A stretch of 64,000 nucleotides of DNA from Rhodococcus ruber NBRC 15591 (GCF_001894945.1 NZ_BCXE01000001.1:124001-188000), one strand, 5' to 3'. Shown: positions 9,352 through 18,201, counted from the first letter of the stretch. Notes: generated by a model not told the origin, from the sequence alone. Numbers and translations: made by a program.

Positions 9352-9979
9352 CGACCGGGGCATCGGGTCGAGCTCCGCGACGCGATGGCAGTCCGAGCGT
9401 AGCGCCGACGACTCCCGCGCCTACATCGAGCGGTTCGCCGAACTCGCGCACGCGGGGACGGATCTGCACGGCGAGGCCCGGTTCGTCGACGTGCTCGTCC
9501 CGCGTGGCGCGCGGATCCTCGACGCCGGCTGCGGCACCGGCCGCGTCGGGCTCGAGCTGGCCCGGCGGGGCCATCGGGTGACCGCGGTCGATCTCGACCC
9601 GGTGCTCGTGGAGGCGGCCCGGTCGCACCCGGAGCTGACCGTGCATCTCGCCGACCTGGCGCAGCTGGATCTGCCGGGCCCGAGGTTCGATGCGGTGGTT
9701 TCGGCCGGCAACGTGATGGTGTTCCTCGCGCCCGGCTCCGAGCGGTCCGTGCTCGGGCGGATCGCCGCGCACCTGCGCCCGGGCGGGGTGTTCGTCGCCG
9801 GGTTCACCACCGGCGCGGCATACCGTCCGTCGCAGTTCGCCGCCGACCTCGCGGCCGCCGGCCTGGTACTCGAGCAGCGTTTCGCCACCTGGGACCTGCG
9901 GCCGTGGCACGACGACGCCGACTGGCTGGTGGCCGTCGCGCGCCGTGCGGATGACGGGGGCGTGACCGCGACCCCGTAG
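9338..9979 (+). CDS. class I SAM-dependent methyltransferase
   Basis: A 213-aa protein with the Rossmann SAM-binding motif LDAGCGTGRVGLELA (residues about 63-77). Motif II-like VTAVDLDP, an ADLAQLDLP acidic segment and SAGNVMVFLAP follow. The substrate cannot be inferred. It begins with a GTG inside the last codons of the lipoprotein gene. It is clearly related to the methyltransferase at 13381-13995: both share the DLAxLDLP, AGNVMxFLAP and TWDLRPxxD segments in the same order, so the two are paralogues. Confidence 0.85.
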   Translation: MSPADDRGIGSSSATRWQSERSADDSRAYIERFAELAHAGTDLHGEARFVDVLVPRGARILDAGCGTGRVGLELARRGHRVTAVDLDPVLVEAARSHPELTVHLADLAQLDLPGPRFDAVVSAGNVMVFLAPGSERSVLGRIAAHLRPGGVFVAGFTTGAAYRPSQFAADLAAAGLVLEQRFATWDLRPWHDDADWLVAVARRADDGGVTATP

Positions 9980-9982
9980 AAT
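9977..9982 (+). promoter_or_regulatory. candidate -10 of a leaderless ychF transcript
   Basis: TAGAAT overlaps the stop codon of the methyltransferase gene. It lies 9 nt before the ychF GTG. No ribosome-binding site is present in the intervening bases. Confidence 0.4.
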
Positions 9983-9991
9983 ATCGATTCC

Positions 9992-11071
9992 GTGAGCCTA
10001 ACCCTCGGAATCGTCGGTCTTCCCAACGTCGGAAAGTCGACGCTGTTCAACGCGCTGACCAAGAACGAAGTGCTTGCCGCGAACTACCCGTTCGCCACCA
10101 TCGAGCCGAACGTCGGCGTCGTCGAGCTGCCCGATCCGCGGCTGGAGCGGCTCGCCGAGATCTTCGGGTCGCAGCGCATCCTGCCCGCGACCGTGTCGTT
10201 CGTCGACATCGCCGGCATCGTCAAGGGCGCCTCCGAGGGCGCCGGGCTCGGCAACAAGTTCCTCGCCAACATCCGCGAGGCCGACGCCATCTGCCAGGTC
10301 GTGCGGGTGTTCGCCGACGACGACGTCGTCCACGTCGACGGCCGCGTCGACCCGCTCGCGGACATCGAGATCATCGAGACGGAGCTGATCCTCGCCGACC
10401 TGCAGACCCTGGAGAAGGCCCTGCCGCGCCTCGAGAAGGAGGCGAAGAAGAACAAGGAACTCAAGCCGCAGTTCGACGAGGCCGTCAAGGCCCAGGGCGT
10501 GCTCAACGAGGGCAAGACCCTGTTCGCGGCGAAGGACTCGCTCGACTTCGGCCTGCTGCGCGAGCTGAACATGATGACGACCAAGCCGTTCCTCTACGTG
10601 TTCAACGCGGACGAATCGGTGCTCACCGACGAGGCGAAGCAGCAGGAGCTCCGCGCGGCCGTCGCGCCGGCCGACTGCGTGTTCCTCGACGCGAAGGTCG
10701 AATCCGAGCTGATCGAGCTCGAGGCCGACGAGGCCCAGGAACTGCTCGAGTCCATCGGACAGACCGAGCCGGGACTGCACTCGCTCGCCCGCGTCGGCTT
10801 CCACACTCTCGGCCTGCAGACCTACCTCACCGCCGGACCGAAAGAGGCCCGGGCCTGGACCATCCCGCAGGGCGCGACCGCCCCGCAGGCCGCCGGTGTC
10901 ATCCACTCCGACTTCGAGCGGGGCTTCATCAAAGCCGAGGTCGTCTCCTTCGAGGACCTCGACTCGGCCGGATCGATGGCCGAGGCGAAGGCCCGCGGCA
11001 AGGTCCGCATGGAGGGCAAGGACTACGTCATGGCGGACGGAGACGTCGTGGAGTTCCGCTTCAACGTGTAG
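9992..11071 (+). CDS. ychF: redox-regulated ATPase YchF
   Basis: Universally conserved Obg-family P-loop protein that hydrolyses ATP rather than GTP, binds ribosomes and is linked to oxidative-stress and translation control. The 359-aa protein starts with a GTG, then [22 protein letters not shown] containing the P-loop. Switch regions follow, with [25 protein letters not shown]. The altered G4-type motif around YVFNADE and a C-terminal TGS-like domain ending [14 protein letters not shown] complete it. Length is typical. The neighbourhood with ispH and DUF6542 matches that of Mycobacterium. Confidence 0.97.
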   Translation: MSLTLGIVGLPNVGKSTLFNALTKNEVLAANYPFATIEPNVGVVELPDPRLERLAEIFGSQRILPATVSFVDIAGIVKGASEGAGLGNKFLANIREADAICQVVRVFADDDVVHVDGRVDPLADIEIIETELILADLQTLEKALPRLEKEAKKNKELKPQFDEAVKAQGVLNEGKTLFAAKDSLDFGLLRELNMMTTKPFLYVFNADESVLTDEAKQQELRAAVAPADCVFLDAKVESELIELEADEAQELLESIGQTEPGLHSLARVGFHTLGLQTYLTAGPKEARAWTIPQGATAPQAAGVIHSDFERGFIKAEVVSFEDLDSAGSMAEAKARGKVRMEGKDYVMADGDVVEFRFNV

Positions 11072-11076
11072 TGGGG

Positions 11077-11090
11077 CCCCGACGTCGGGG
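11077..11090. terminator. short palindrome after ychF
   Basis: CCCCGACGTCGGGG is a perfect 14-bp palindrome 5 nt past the ychF stop, between convergent genes. It has no T-run, so it is only a weak terminator candidate. Confidence 0.3.
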
Positions 11091-11158
11091 AGACCGGCTC
11101 GGTGTCTGCCGTCGCCTCCCCCAGGTTGCCGAGCGCGACGCCACCGCGCACGCTGCGC

Positions 11159-12136
11159 TCAGCACCCCGGCACGGGTGCCTCGCCCAGCGTCCGGCGGGT
11201 GACGAACCTCCGCGGCGTCCCCGACAGCGGATCTCTGAATTCCAGTTCCCGCGCGAGCAATTGGAGTGGGAGGGAATGATCGTCCGGGGCCTCGGGCAGC
11301 AGGTCGGGATACCAACGGTCGCCCAGGATCCCGGCGCCGAGCGCCGCCAGATGCACCCGCAACTGGTGCATCCGTCCGGTGTGTGGACGCAGAACCGTGT
11401 GCAGCACAGCGCGTCCGGAGGCGCTCACGCCGGTCCCGCACACCTCCACCACCGTCTCGGCATTGGGCTCACGGAGGTTGTCGACGACCACCCGTAGTTC
11501 GCCGCGCCGCGCCTCGATGTGGTTGCGGTAGACGGTGGGCAGGGCGCGACCGGCAAGCGCCGGTGCGTCCGGGTCCCACCCGGGCGGTCGCGCCGACACC
11601 GCCTCGTAAACCTTGACGACCCGCCGCTTTTCGAACAGCGACTGGTAGGCGCCGCGCGTCGCGGGGCGGGCCGAGAACATCACCAGGCCGGCGGTCGCTC
11701 GGTCGAGTCGATGGATCGGCGTCAGGTACGGGTTGTCGAGGCGGGTCCGCAACCGGACGAGCGCGGACTCGCGCAGGTATCGTCCGCCCGGGGTGGTCGG
11801 GAGGAAGTGCGGTTTGTCGATCACGACGAGATCGTCGTCGACATGCAGGATCTCCTCCTGGAACGGCATCGGTTCCTCCACCGGCAGATCGCGGTAGTAC
11901 CAGATGAACCGGTGCGCGCCCAGCGCGGTGCCACGACCGATCGGACTGCCGTCGGAACCCACGATCTCGCCGGCGTCGAACCGCCGGTACAGGTCGTCGG
12001 CGTCCAGGTGGTCGAACCTCGCGACGACGTACGCGGCGATCGTTGCCCACGGACCCGACGCCGGGACGCGCAGGCGCGTCGGTCCGATCCCGTCCTTGAC
12101 GGGAAGCGGTGAGGGCATCGGCACGCCCGTCATCAT
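11159..12136 (-). CDS. RluA-family pseudouridine synthase
   Basis: Predicted rRNA or tRNA uridine isomerase. The 325-aa product carries the RluA catalytic motif PIHRLDRATAGLVMFS with the nucleophilic Asp. It also has VIDKPHFLPTTPGG, and the C-terminal PHTGRMHQLRVHLAALG element followed by ILGDRWY. The N-terminal part has no clear S4 domain. Two adjacent ATG codons at 12131-12136 are the likely start (MMTGVPMPSPLPV); the frame upstream of them is an Arg/Gly-rich GC artefact. The exact RNA target is unknown. It is convergent with ychF. Confidence 0.9.
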   Translation of the reverse strand: MMTGVPMPSPLPVKDGIGPTRLRVPASGPWATIAAYVVARFDHLDADDLYRRFDAGEIVGSDGSPIGRGTALGAHRFIWYYRDLPVEEPMPFQEEILHVDDDLVVIDKPHFLPTTPGGRYLRESALVRLRTRLDNPYLTPIHRLDRATAGLVMFSARPATRGAYQSLFEKRRVVKVYEAVSARPPGWDPDAPALAGRALPTVYRNHIEARRGELRVVVDNLREPNAETVVEVCGTGVSASGRAVLHTVLRPHTGRMHQLRVHLAALGAGILGDRWYPDLLPEAPDDHSLPLQLLARELEFRDPLSGTPRRFVTRRTLGEAPVPGC

Positions 12137-12207
12137 CCCACCGCCTGCCGGCTCGTCCGCGCCGCGGGTCGGGCCGAGACGTGGGTGGGACGGTCCGGCC
12201 CACAAGC

Positions 12208-12242
12208 GATCGCCGGGCCCCGCGGCGCGGAACCCGGCGATC
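12208..12242 (-). terminator. hairpin after the ferritin-like gene
   Basis: A 10-bp perfect stem, GATCGCCGGG / CCCGGCGATC, with a 15-nt GC-rich loop. It lies 15 bp past the stop of the leftward ferritin-like gene and upstream of the pseudouridine synthase. Confidence 0.5.
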
Positions 12243-12257
12243 TGCTGCGACGGTCGA

Positions 12258-13220
12258 TCAGTGGAGCCCGACGACCTCCTGGGCGATGGCGGCCAGGCGG
12301 GTCTGGGCGGCCGACACGACCCCGTGCCGGTTCTTGTGGGCCTCCTCGTATGCGACGATCGCGCGCACGTCGGCCGGTTCGGTCAGTTCCTTGACCTCGG
12401 CGACCGCCTGGGAGACGTTGAGGCTGTCGTAGTCGGCGATCGGAAGTTCCTCGGCGGAGAGGATGCCGGTGGCGCTGCGCGCCGTGTGGATGGCCCGGGC
12501 GGTCCCGTCCGCGCCTTCGCGGCGGGTGATCCGTTCGGCGGTCTCGAGCGCCGCGTCCCGGCTGGCCGTGAGGGTCTTGGTGGCGACGTCGCCGGCATGT
12601 GCGCCACGGGCCAGCAGCGACCCCAGGGCGGGCCGGGTCGAGCGGGCGGCGTCGATCGCGCGGTCGATGCCGCGCGTGGACCACATCAGCGGGACGTTGA
12701 CGATGCGCACGGCCGCGCCGGCGGCGGCCTGCAGCGGGGTCCGTCGCAGCGCGGCGGGCCCGCCGAGGGCGTCCTCGGCCAGGACGGTGGTCAACCACTC
12801 CACGGTCGCGCTGTGGGCGGTGATCAGACGATCGGCCAGGCCGACGACCGCGGGGGTCTGGGCGGCCGTGGCGAGGGCCTTGAGGTAGCGGGCGCGGTCG
12901 AGAAGCTGGTGCTCGAGCGCGAGGTCGCCCAGGAGCGCCTCGTCGAACGGCTGGGCCTGTTCGGCCATGGCCTTCACCGCGGCGGCGGCGCGGCCGACGA
13001 ACGGGCCGATGACGTCGGGCAGGCCGCCCAGTTCGCGGATGGTGCGTTCGATGGCCTCGGCGCGGTCGCGGCCGTTGGCTGCGTTCTCGGTCAGTTCGCG
13101 GCGGACCGCCTCGGTGCGGGCCTGGGCGATCCGGGTCTCGGCGACCTGGATCTCGGTGTTGGTCAGGTCGAGCAGTGCTCGCAGCTGGGTGAGCAGCGTG
13201 GCGGTGTCGGTCTTGGTCAT
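12258..13220 (-). CDS. ferritin-like domain protein, function unknown
   Basis: A 320-aa mostly alpha-helical protein beginning MTKTDTATLLTQLRALLDLTN, with a GAAGGAGC ribosome-binding site upstream of the ATG at 13218-13220. Helical segments with regularly spaced Glu/His (for example LALEHQLLDRARYLKAL and HSATVEWLTTVLAED) fit proteins annotated as ferritin-like in Rhodococcus and Gordonia. The remainder (residues about 150-310) looks like amphipathic helices without recognised motifs. I see no complete di-iron ExxH pair, so iron storage is not claimed. No operon partner: hairpin on one side, divergent space on the other. Confidence 0.65.
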   Translation of the reverse strand: MTKTDTATLLTQLRALLDLTNTEIQVAETRIAQARTEAVRRELTENAANGRDRAEAIERTIRELGGLPDVIGPFVGRAAAAVKAMAEQAQPFDEALLGDLALEHQLLDRARYLKALATAAQTPAVVGLADRLITAHSATVEWLTTVLAEDALGGPAALRRTPLQAAAGAAVRIVNVPLMWSTRGIDRAIDAARSTRPALGSLLARGAHAGDVATKTLTASRDAALETAERITRREGADGTARAIHTARSATGILSAEELPIADYDSLNVSQAVAEVKELTEPADVRAIVAYEEAHKNRHGVVSAAQTRLAAIAQEVVGLH

Positions 13221-13380
13221 CGTGCGTTCGCTCCTTCGGTCGATGTCATCGATGGGGCTCACCGACGTGACATCGTTCGGCTACCCGGCGCCTACTGGCG
13301 GGTAACACTGTGTGAGGGAGAACACATCCGAGGGGCGCGTGACCTGCGTCCGGGTCCGGCACCGGCAGAAGGGACGGGGA

Positions 13381-13995
13381 TCAGTCCGCGCGCGACAGCA
13401 CCGCGACCAGGAACCCGGACCCGTCGGTGAACGGGCGCAGATCCCAGGTCGAGAGCTTCAGGTCCACCGCGAGACCGCCGGCCGCGGCGTCGGCGAGGAA
13501 CTGCGGGAACTCGTAGCCCCGGTCCGCGCCGAACCCCACGACCGCCCGACCCGTCGGGGCGAGATGGCGGGCGAAGCCCGCCAGGACCGCACCGCGAGTG
13601 GAGGGCGCCAGGAAGGTCATCACGTTGCCCGCGCAGACGATGACATCGAAATCGGCCGCGACACCGCGGGCCGGCAGATCCAGTTCGGCGAGATCGCCGA
13701 CGAGCCAGGTCGGGCCGGGATGGTCCTGTTCCGCAGCAGCGATCAGGACCGGATCCACGTCGACGCCGACCACCACGTGACCGGCATCGTGCAGATAGCC
13801 ACCGATCCGTCCCGGGCCGCAGCCCGCGTCGAGGACTCGTCCGCCGCGGTCGAGCATGGCGTCGACCAGCCGGGCTTCGCCGACGATGTCCTTGCCTTCC
13901 GACGCCATCGTCCGGAACCGCTCGACGTACCAGGTGGAATGTGCGGGGTCGGCCGCGGTGATCTCTTCCCACTGGCTCGGGGTGCGATCGCTCAT
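13381..13995 (-). CDS. class I SAM-dependent methyltransferase (paralogue of 9338-9979)
   Basis: A 204-aa protein starting MSDRTPSQWEEITAADPAHS from the ATG at 13993-13995, with GAGGAACG nearby as ribosome-binding site. It has motif I RVLDAGCGPGRIGGYL, VVGVDVDP, GDLAELDLPARG and CAGNVMTFLAP. The shared motif order with the gene at 9338 makes it a diverged paralogue. Substrate unknown. The upstream frame is GC-rich with no protein-like composition. Confidence 0.85.
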   Translation of the reverse strand: MSDRTPSQWEEITAADPAHSTWYVERFRTMASEGKDIVGEARLVDAMLDRGGRVLDAGCGPGRIGGYLHDAGHVVVGVDVDPVLIAAAEQDHPGPTWLVGDLAELDLPARGVAADFDVIVCAGNVMTFLAPSTRGAVLAGFARHLAPTGRAVVGFGADRGYEFPQFLADAAAGGLAVDLKLSTWDLRPFTDGSGFLVAVLSRAD

Positions 13996-14303
13996 CGTCG
14001 TTCCTCCTCGATTCGGCGGGGCTGCGGTCCCCCGTGCGGCGGCCGTGGACCCCGCGGGGCGGCCGTAGAGCCGGCGCGGCGGGCCGCAGTCACCGTATGC
14101 GGTCACCTTAGGCACCCGGGGTGGAGCTCTGTCGAGCGCACCCGCCGGCGCTCCGGCTGCGCAGACCCGTTCGATGACCGGTCACCTGCCGGGACCGGTT
14201 GACATCCGTGTGCCCGACCGCGAACGTGCAGTGGACGAGTCCGGCAGACGCTGCGCGGGTGCGCGAGTCCGGCTCACCTGTCCTCCGTACAGAGGAGTGC
14301 GAT
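13996..14303. other. 308-bp intergenic region between divergent genes
   Basis: No convincing gene. The left 110 bp is GC-rich with no clear motif. At 14199-14204 there is a perfect -35 hexamer TTGACA, and at 17-bp spacing a poor -10 (GAACGT, 14222-14227). This is a possible promoter for the oxidoreductase at 14304. Confidence 0.4.
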
Positions 14304-14774
14304 GTGAAGTCCGACTCCCGGCCCGGCGAGCCCCGCCGGTATCGCAGGGGCCGCACCCACCGCCTGGAGAACGTCGTGATGAGCGCGTTGGTGCGGGCCG
14401 GCGTCGTCCCGCATTCGTACCTGCTGACCACGCGAGGGCGTCGCACCGGCCGCACCCGCGCCAACCCCGTCACCGTCGTCGAGCATGCGGGCCGGCGCTG
14501 GCTGGTGGCGCCCTACGGTGCGGTGCCGTGGGTGCTCAACGCGCGCGCCTCCGGCCGCGTGGGCCTGACCCGCCGCTTCCGCACCCGCCACTACACGATC
14601 CGAGAGGTGCCGGCGCACGAGGCCGGCCCGGTCCTGCGGACGTACGTCGGCGTCGCGTCCGCCACCCGGGACTACTTCCGGGCCGGCCGCGACGCCTCGA
14701 CGGAGGAATTCGAGGCGGAGGCCGACCGCCACCCGGTATTCGAACTCACCCCGGACCGCCGGCCCGAGAACTGA
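14304..14774 (+). CDS. nitroreductase family deazaflavin-dependent oxidoreductase (DDN-like)
   Basis: A 156-aa protein of the split-barrel DDN family, which binds the deazaflavin F420 in actinobacteria. The core HSYLLTTRGRRTGRTRANPVT and WLVAPYGAVPWVLNARA match the cofactor-binding part of the family. The C-terminal RDYFRAGRDAS segment is also typical. The start is a GTG at 14304 preceded by GAGGAG (14292-14297) at good spacing. A further in-frame ATG at 14199 lacks such a site. Substrate unknown. Confidence 0.85.
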   Translation: MKSDSRPGEPRRYRRGRTHRLENVVMSALVRAGVVPHSYLLTTRGRRTGRTRANPVTVVEHAGRRWLVAPYGAVPWVLNARASGRVGLTRRFRTRHYTIREVPAHEAGPVLRTYVGVASATRDYFRAGRDASTEEFEAEADRHPVFELTPDRRPEN

Positions 14775-14972
14775 ACGGTGGCGGACGACGGACGCGCTCG
14801 GCTGCGTCGGCCCCGATTCCCGACGGGGAGGTGCCCGCAGTTCTCGAAGAGGGACTGCGCCCGCGCGGAGATGCGGTCGCCGAAGCGCCACTACCGGCCC
14901 TGTTATTCGTTCGTGATCGAATGTTGCCGTTCGGTGATGTGAGTGAGGGTGGGAACGTCACCGGAGGGAGGA

Positions 14973-15053
14973 ATGCTCGTGCACGGCAGGCTCACGAGTA
15001 TCAGCAGCAACGGTCGAGCGCGGCCGTGCGGTGCGCACGAGGTTGGGACGTGA
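14973..15053 (+). CDS. possible 26-residue leader ORF coupled to the next small gene
   Basis: An ATG at 14973 follows a very strong purine box (GGAGGGAGGA). The frame encodes MLVHGRLTSISSNGRARP and eight further residues before TGA at 15051-15053. That stop overlaps the GTG start of the next small membrane protein (GTGA), the classic layout for translational coupling. No homologue is recognised. It could be a regulatory leader peptide, or the purine box could be fortuitous. Confidence 0.35.
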   Translation: MLVHGRLTSISSNGRARPCGAHEVGT

Positions 15054-15262
15054 CCATGGCGACCACACCGGCAATCCCCGAGATCTCCGGCGAACGGGCT
15101 GCATCGCTCGTCGAGAGTCCGAGAGTCGGGTGGATCCTGCTCGCGCTCTTCGGTCTCGGCGGTGGCCTGGTGGCGGCGTCGATCGCCGGGTCGCTCCTGA
15201 TCGGGGTGTCGGTGGTGGTGCTCGTCGGCGGCCTCGCCGCGGTGCTCGTCGCCGCCGTCTGA
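15050..15262 (+). CDS. small two-helix membrane protein, function unknown
   Basis: A 70-aa product (start GTG 15050; an ATG at 15056 is the alternative). It has a polar N-terminus MTMATTPAIPEISGERAASL and two hydrophobic stretches: VGWILLALFGLGGGLVAASI and LLIGVSVVVLVGGLAAVLVAAV. Glycine-rich membrane helices fit a small integral membrane protein. The frame ends right after the second helix. It may be co-translated with the leader ORF before it. No recognised family. Confidence 0.55.
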   Translation: MTMATTPAIPEISGERAASLVESPRVGWILLALFGLGGGLVAASIAGSLLIGVSVVVLVGGLAAVLVAAV

Positions 15263-15343
15263 CCCCGGTCCCGGCTGGGGAAGGTCGGGACCGGTCCGTC
15301 GTCCGGCCTTTGCCGGGCAGGTCGCCCGTGCGACGCTGGGCAC

Positions 15344-16567
15344 ATGGTGTTCGTCCTCGCCGATCCCTCCCGGCCCGCGGTTCCCGGGGCCGCGGGTCTG
15401 CAGGTGACGCCGTTCTACGCGCCGGTGCGCCGCCTCGACTCGGGTGCGCTCGCCGCGGTGGAGGTCCAGCTGCGCGGACCCGCAGACGGGCCGCTCGCCA
15501 CCGCGGAGGCGCTGCGGGCCGCGGCACGGACGATGAGCGAGAAGCGGCACCTCGACCGCCTCAAATGGTCGGTCGCGCAGTCGCGGCCGGTCCGGACCGT
15601 TCCCGCGCTGGTGGCGATGGACATCGAATCGGTCGAGACCCTGGACGTCCCCGACGCGGAAGGGTTGCGGCACGATGTCGTGGTGATCACCGAGGAGTCC
15701 CTGATCGCCGACCCGTCGCGGACGTTGCGCGCGGTGGCCGACGCCCGTCGCCGCGGCAAGGTCGTCGCCGTCGACGACGTCGGGTCGCGGCCGCAGTCCC
15801 TGGCCCTGCTGCCGCTCGTCGAGCCGGACGTGATCGTCCTGGCGCCGCGGCTGTCGGCCCACCGCGCGGACGATGCCACGGCCCGTACCGCGCACGCCGT
15901 GGCCGCACAGGTCGAACGGACCGGTGCGCTGGTGATCGCGGACGGCGTCGATACGGAACTGTGCCGGCGACGGGCCCTGGCCCTCGGGGCCACCTACGGG
16001 CTCGGGGCGCTCTATCCCGCAGTCGACACCCCGGAACAGCTCGCGGGGGACAGGGTCGACCCCTTCCCGCCCATCCCCGTCCGCGGCGCACCCTCCGCGG
16101 AGACGAGCACACCGTTCGCGATCGCCTCGGACGGGCGCCGGCCCGTGCACAGCGTCAAGCGTCTGCTCGTCGCGATGAGCACGAGTCTCGAGAATCAGGC
16201 CGGCGCCGCGGGCCCGGAGACCATCGTGCTCGGCACCTTCCAGTACGCCCGCAACTTCGGGGAGCGCACCCGAGCGCGCTGGCAGTACCTGGCGGATCGG
16301 GTCGCGTACGCCGGGGTGTACGGCGTGGGCCTCGGACCCTGTGCGGAGGCACGCATTCACCACGCGTCGCTGGACCCGGACGACCCGCTCGTCGAGGAGT
16401 GGAACGTCGTCGTCCTCGGCCCGTACTTCGCGTGTGTCCTGTCGGCCGTGGACCGGCATCGGGGCACCGGCGACCTCGATCGCGAGTTCGACTACGTCGT
16501 CTCGTACGACCGCGGCACCGTGGTGCGGTGTGCCCGTTCGATCCTGGACCGGTTCACGACGGCGTAG
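15344..16567 (+). CDS. degenerate EAL-like domain fused to a DICT sensory domain
   Basis: A 407-aa cytoplasmic protein. Residues about 20-235 follow an EAL (c-di-GMP phosphodiesterase) fold: FYAPVRRLDSGALAAVEVQLRGP at the EAL position, VVAVDDVGSRPQSLALL at the DDFG position, and GALVIADGVDT at the EGVE position. The key acidic residues are altered (EVQ for EAL, DDVG, DGVD), so catalysis is doubtful. Residues about 275-380, with VKRLLVAMSTSLENQAG and LGTFQYARNFGERTRARWQY, match the DICT domain found with diguanylate cyclases and regulators. It is more likely a sensor or c-di-GMP-binding protein than an enzyme. It overlaps the convergent flavoprotein gene by 14 bp. Confidence 0.75.
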   Translation: MVFVLADPSRPAVPGAAGLQVTPFYAPVRRLDSGALAAVEVQLRGPADGPLATAEALRAAARTMSEKRHLDRLKWSVAQSRPVRTVPALVAMDIESVETLDVPDAEGLRHDVVVITEESLIADPSRTLRAVADARRRGKVVAVDDVGSRPQSLALLPLVEPDVIVLAPRLSAHRADDATARTAHAVAAQVERTGALVIADGVDTELCRRRALALGATYGLGALYPAVDTPEQLAGDRVDPFPPIPVRGAPSAETSTPFAIASDGRRPVHSVKRLLVAMSTSLENQAGAAGPETIVLGTFQYARNFGERTRARWQYLADRVAYAGVYGVGLGPCAEARIHHASLDPDDPLVEEWNVVVLGPYFACVLSAVDRHRGTGDLDREFDYVVSYDRGTVVRCARSILDRFTTA

Positions 16568-18176
16568 GACGGTCCGGCACGGGACCGATCAGCACCCCCG
16601 GATTCAGGATGCCCGCCGGATCGAGCGCCGCCTTGGCCGCCTGCAGGACCGCGGCGAACGGGCCGGGACGTTGGCGGTCGTACCAGGGCCGGTGATCGCG
16701 GCCGATCGCGTGGTGGTGGGTGATCGTGCCGCCGGCGCTCAGGAGTGCCTCCGACACGGCGGCCTTGATGTCGTCCCACTGCGCCACCGTGCTGCCCCAC
16801 CGACCCGCGGCGTAGATGCCGAAGTAGGGGGCGGGGCCGTCCGGGTACACGTGGCTGAACCGGCATGCGACCACCCCCGTCGCGCCCGCCCGGCGCAGCG
16901 CCTCGTTCGCGGCGTCGTGCACCGCCTCCCGCAGGGTGTCGAAAACGTCCCAGGTGCACGCGGTTTCGAAGGTCTCGACGATCATCGATCGGGCGGCCAG
17001 GGCATCGCGCAGGTACGGCATGCGCAGGAACGACGACCGCCACCGTCCCGCGGCGCCCGTGTCGGTCCCGTCCCCGGCCGTGTGCCGCGGCGGCTCCGGC
17101 AGGGTGCCGCCGTGCCCGCGGCACAGGTCGACAGCCCGGTCCAACCACGCGTCCACCGGGTGATCGGCGGACTCGAAGGCGAGCAGGAGGACGCCGCCGG
17201 GGGACGACGTGGCCGCGTTGACGAACGCCTCGACGGGGTCCAGCAGCCGGCAGTTGGCGGGACGCAGCCCCGACTGGGCGACGGCGCGCGTCGCGGCCAC
17301 CGCCGCGCCGTAGTCGGCGAAGTGCACCGAGGCGTCGGCTCGCCGACGGGGGCGAGGCTGCAGCCGCATCCAGGCCTCGGTCACGATTCCGAGCGTCCCC
17401 TCGGAGCCGAGGAACAGGCGATCCGGTGAGGGGCCCGCCCCCGAGCCGGGCAGTCGTCTCGACTCGCACGTGCCGGCGGGGGTGACGACCCGCATCGACT
17501 CGACGAGATCGTCGATGTGGGTGTACCCGGTCGCGAAGTGGCCTCCCGACCGCGTGGCCAGCCAGCCGCCCAGTGTGGAGAACTCGAAGGACTGGGGGAA
17601 GTGCCGCAGCGTCAGACCGGACGGGCGCAGGCCGTCCTCGAGTGCCGGGCCCAGGGTGCCCGCCCCGATGCGGGCCGCCCGGCTCGTGGCGTCGATCTCC
17701 CGGACCCCGGCGAGGCCGGTGAGATCCATGCTCACCACACCGGTGAAGTCGCCGTCGAGCCGTGGCTCGACACCACCGACGACGGAACTGCCGCCGCCGA
17801 ACGGGATCACGGCGACGCGCGCCCCGGCGCACCAGTCCAGCACGTCCACGATCTCGGTTTCGGTGGTCGGCCGCACGACGAGATCGGGCGGATGGCGCAG
17901 GTCGCCGAGCAGGTTCCGCACCACATCCCGGAACGCGCGACCGTGGGTGTGGGCTGCCCGATCCACCGGGTCGGAGGAACACAGCGGCGCAAGGGAATCG
18001 GGCGCCGCGATGCGTGCGGGCGGTAGTCCGAGCGACGCGATGTCCGGTGGCGGGTTGTCGGTCAGGTCGGCGCCGGGCAGCAGAGCCGAGGCGCGTGCGA
18101 TCAGCTCCCGCAGTTCCCCGCCGCGTACGGCGTCCTCGACGGTGCCCCAGCCCCACCACGAACGCGTTCGGGTCAC
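16554..18176 (-). CDS. FAD-binding oxidoreductase, alkyldihydroxyacetonephosphate synthase-like
   Basis: A 540-aa flavoprotein of the FAD_binding_4/FAD-oxidase_C type. The FAD segment VIPFGGGSSVVGGVEP precedes QSFEFSTLGGWLATRSGG, SEGTLGIVTEAWMRL and the C-terminal HHHAIGRDHRPWYDRQRP. That last motif is the His-rich signature of alkyl-DHAP synthases. Members in Mycobacteriales are usually annotated AGPS-like, but ether-lipid synthesis is not established for them. The start is a GTG at 18174-18176 (MTRTRSWWGWGTVED). The open frame upstream lies in the phosphatase gene. The gap to that gene is 25 bp, so the two are probably one operon. Confidence 0.85.
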   Translation of the reverse strand: MTRTRSWWGWGTVEDAVRGGELRELIARASALLPGADLTDNPPPDIASLGLPPARIAAPDSLAPLCSSDPVDRAAHTHGRAFRDVVRNLLGDLRHPPDLVVRPTTETEIVDVLDWCAGARVAVIPFGGGSSVVGGVEPRLDGDFTGVVSMDLTGLAGVREIDATSRAARIGAGTLGPALEDGLRPSGLTLRHFPQSFEFSTLGGWLATRSGGHFATGYTHIDDLVESMRVVTPAGTCESRRLPGSGAGPSPDRLFLGSEGTLGIVTEAWMRLQPRPRRRADASVHFADYGAAVAATRAVAQSGLRPANCRLLDPVEAFVNAATSSPGGVLLLAFESADHPVDAWLDRAVDLCRGHGGTLPEPPRHTAGDGTDTGAAGRWRSSFLRMPYLRDALAARSMIVETFETACTWDVFDTLREAVHDAANEALRRAGATGVVACRFSHVYPDGPAPYFGIYAAGRWGSTVAQWDDIKAAVSEALLSAGGTITHHHAIGRDHRPWYDRQRPGPFAAVLQAAKAALDPAGILNPGVLIGPVPDRPTPS

Positions 18177-18201
18177 GACGCCCGCACCGGCGTGCGCGGT
18201 C

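Noticed and set aside
12258-13220. Iron-storage ferritin function
   Set aside because: No clear pair of ExxH di-iron motifs. Only a ferritin-like helical pattern is visible.
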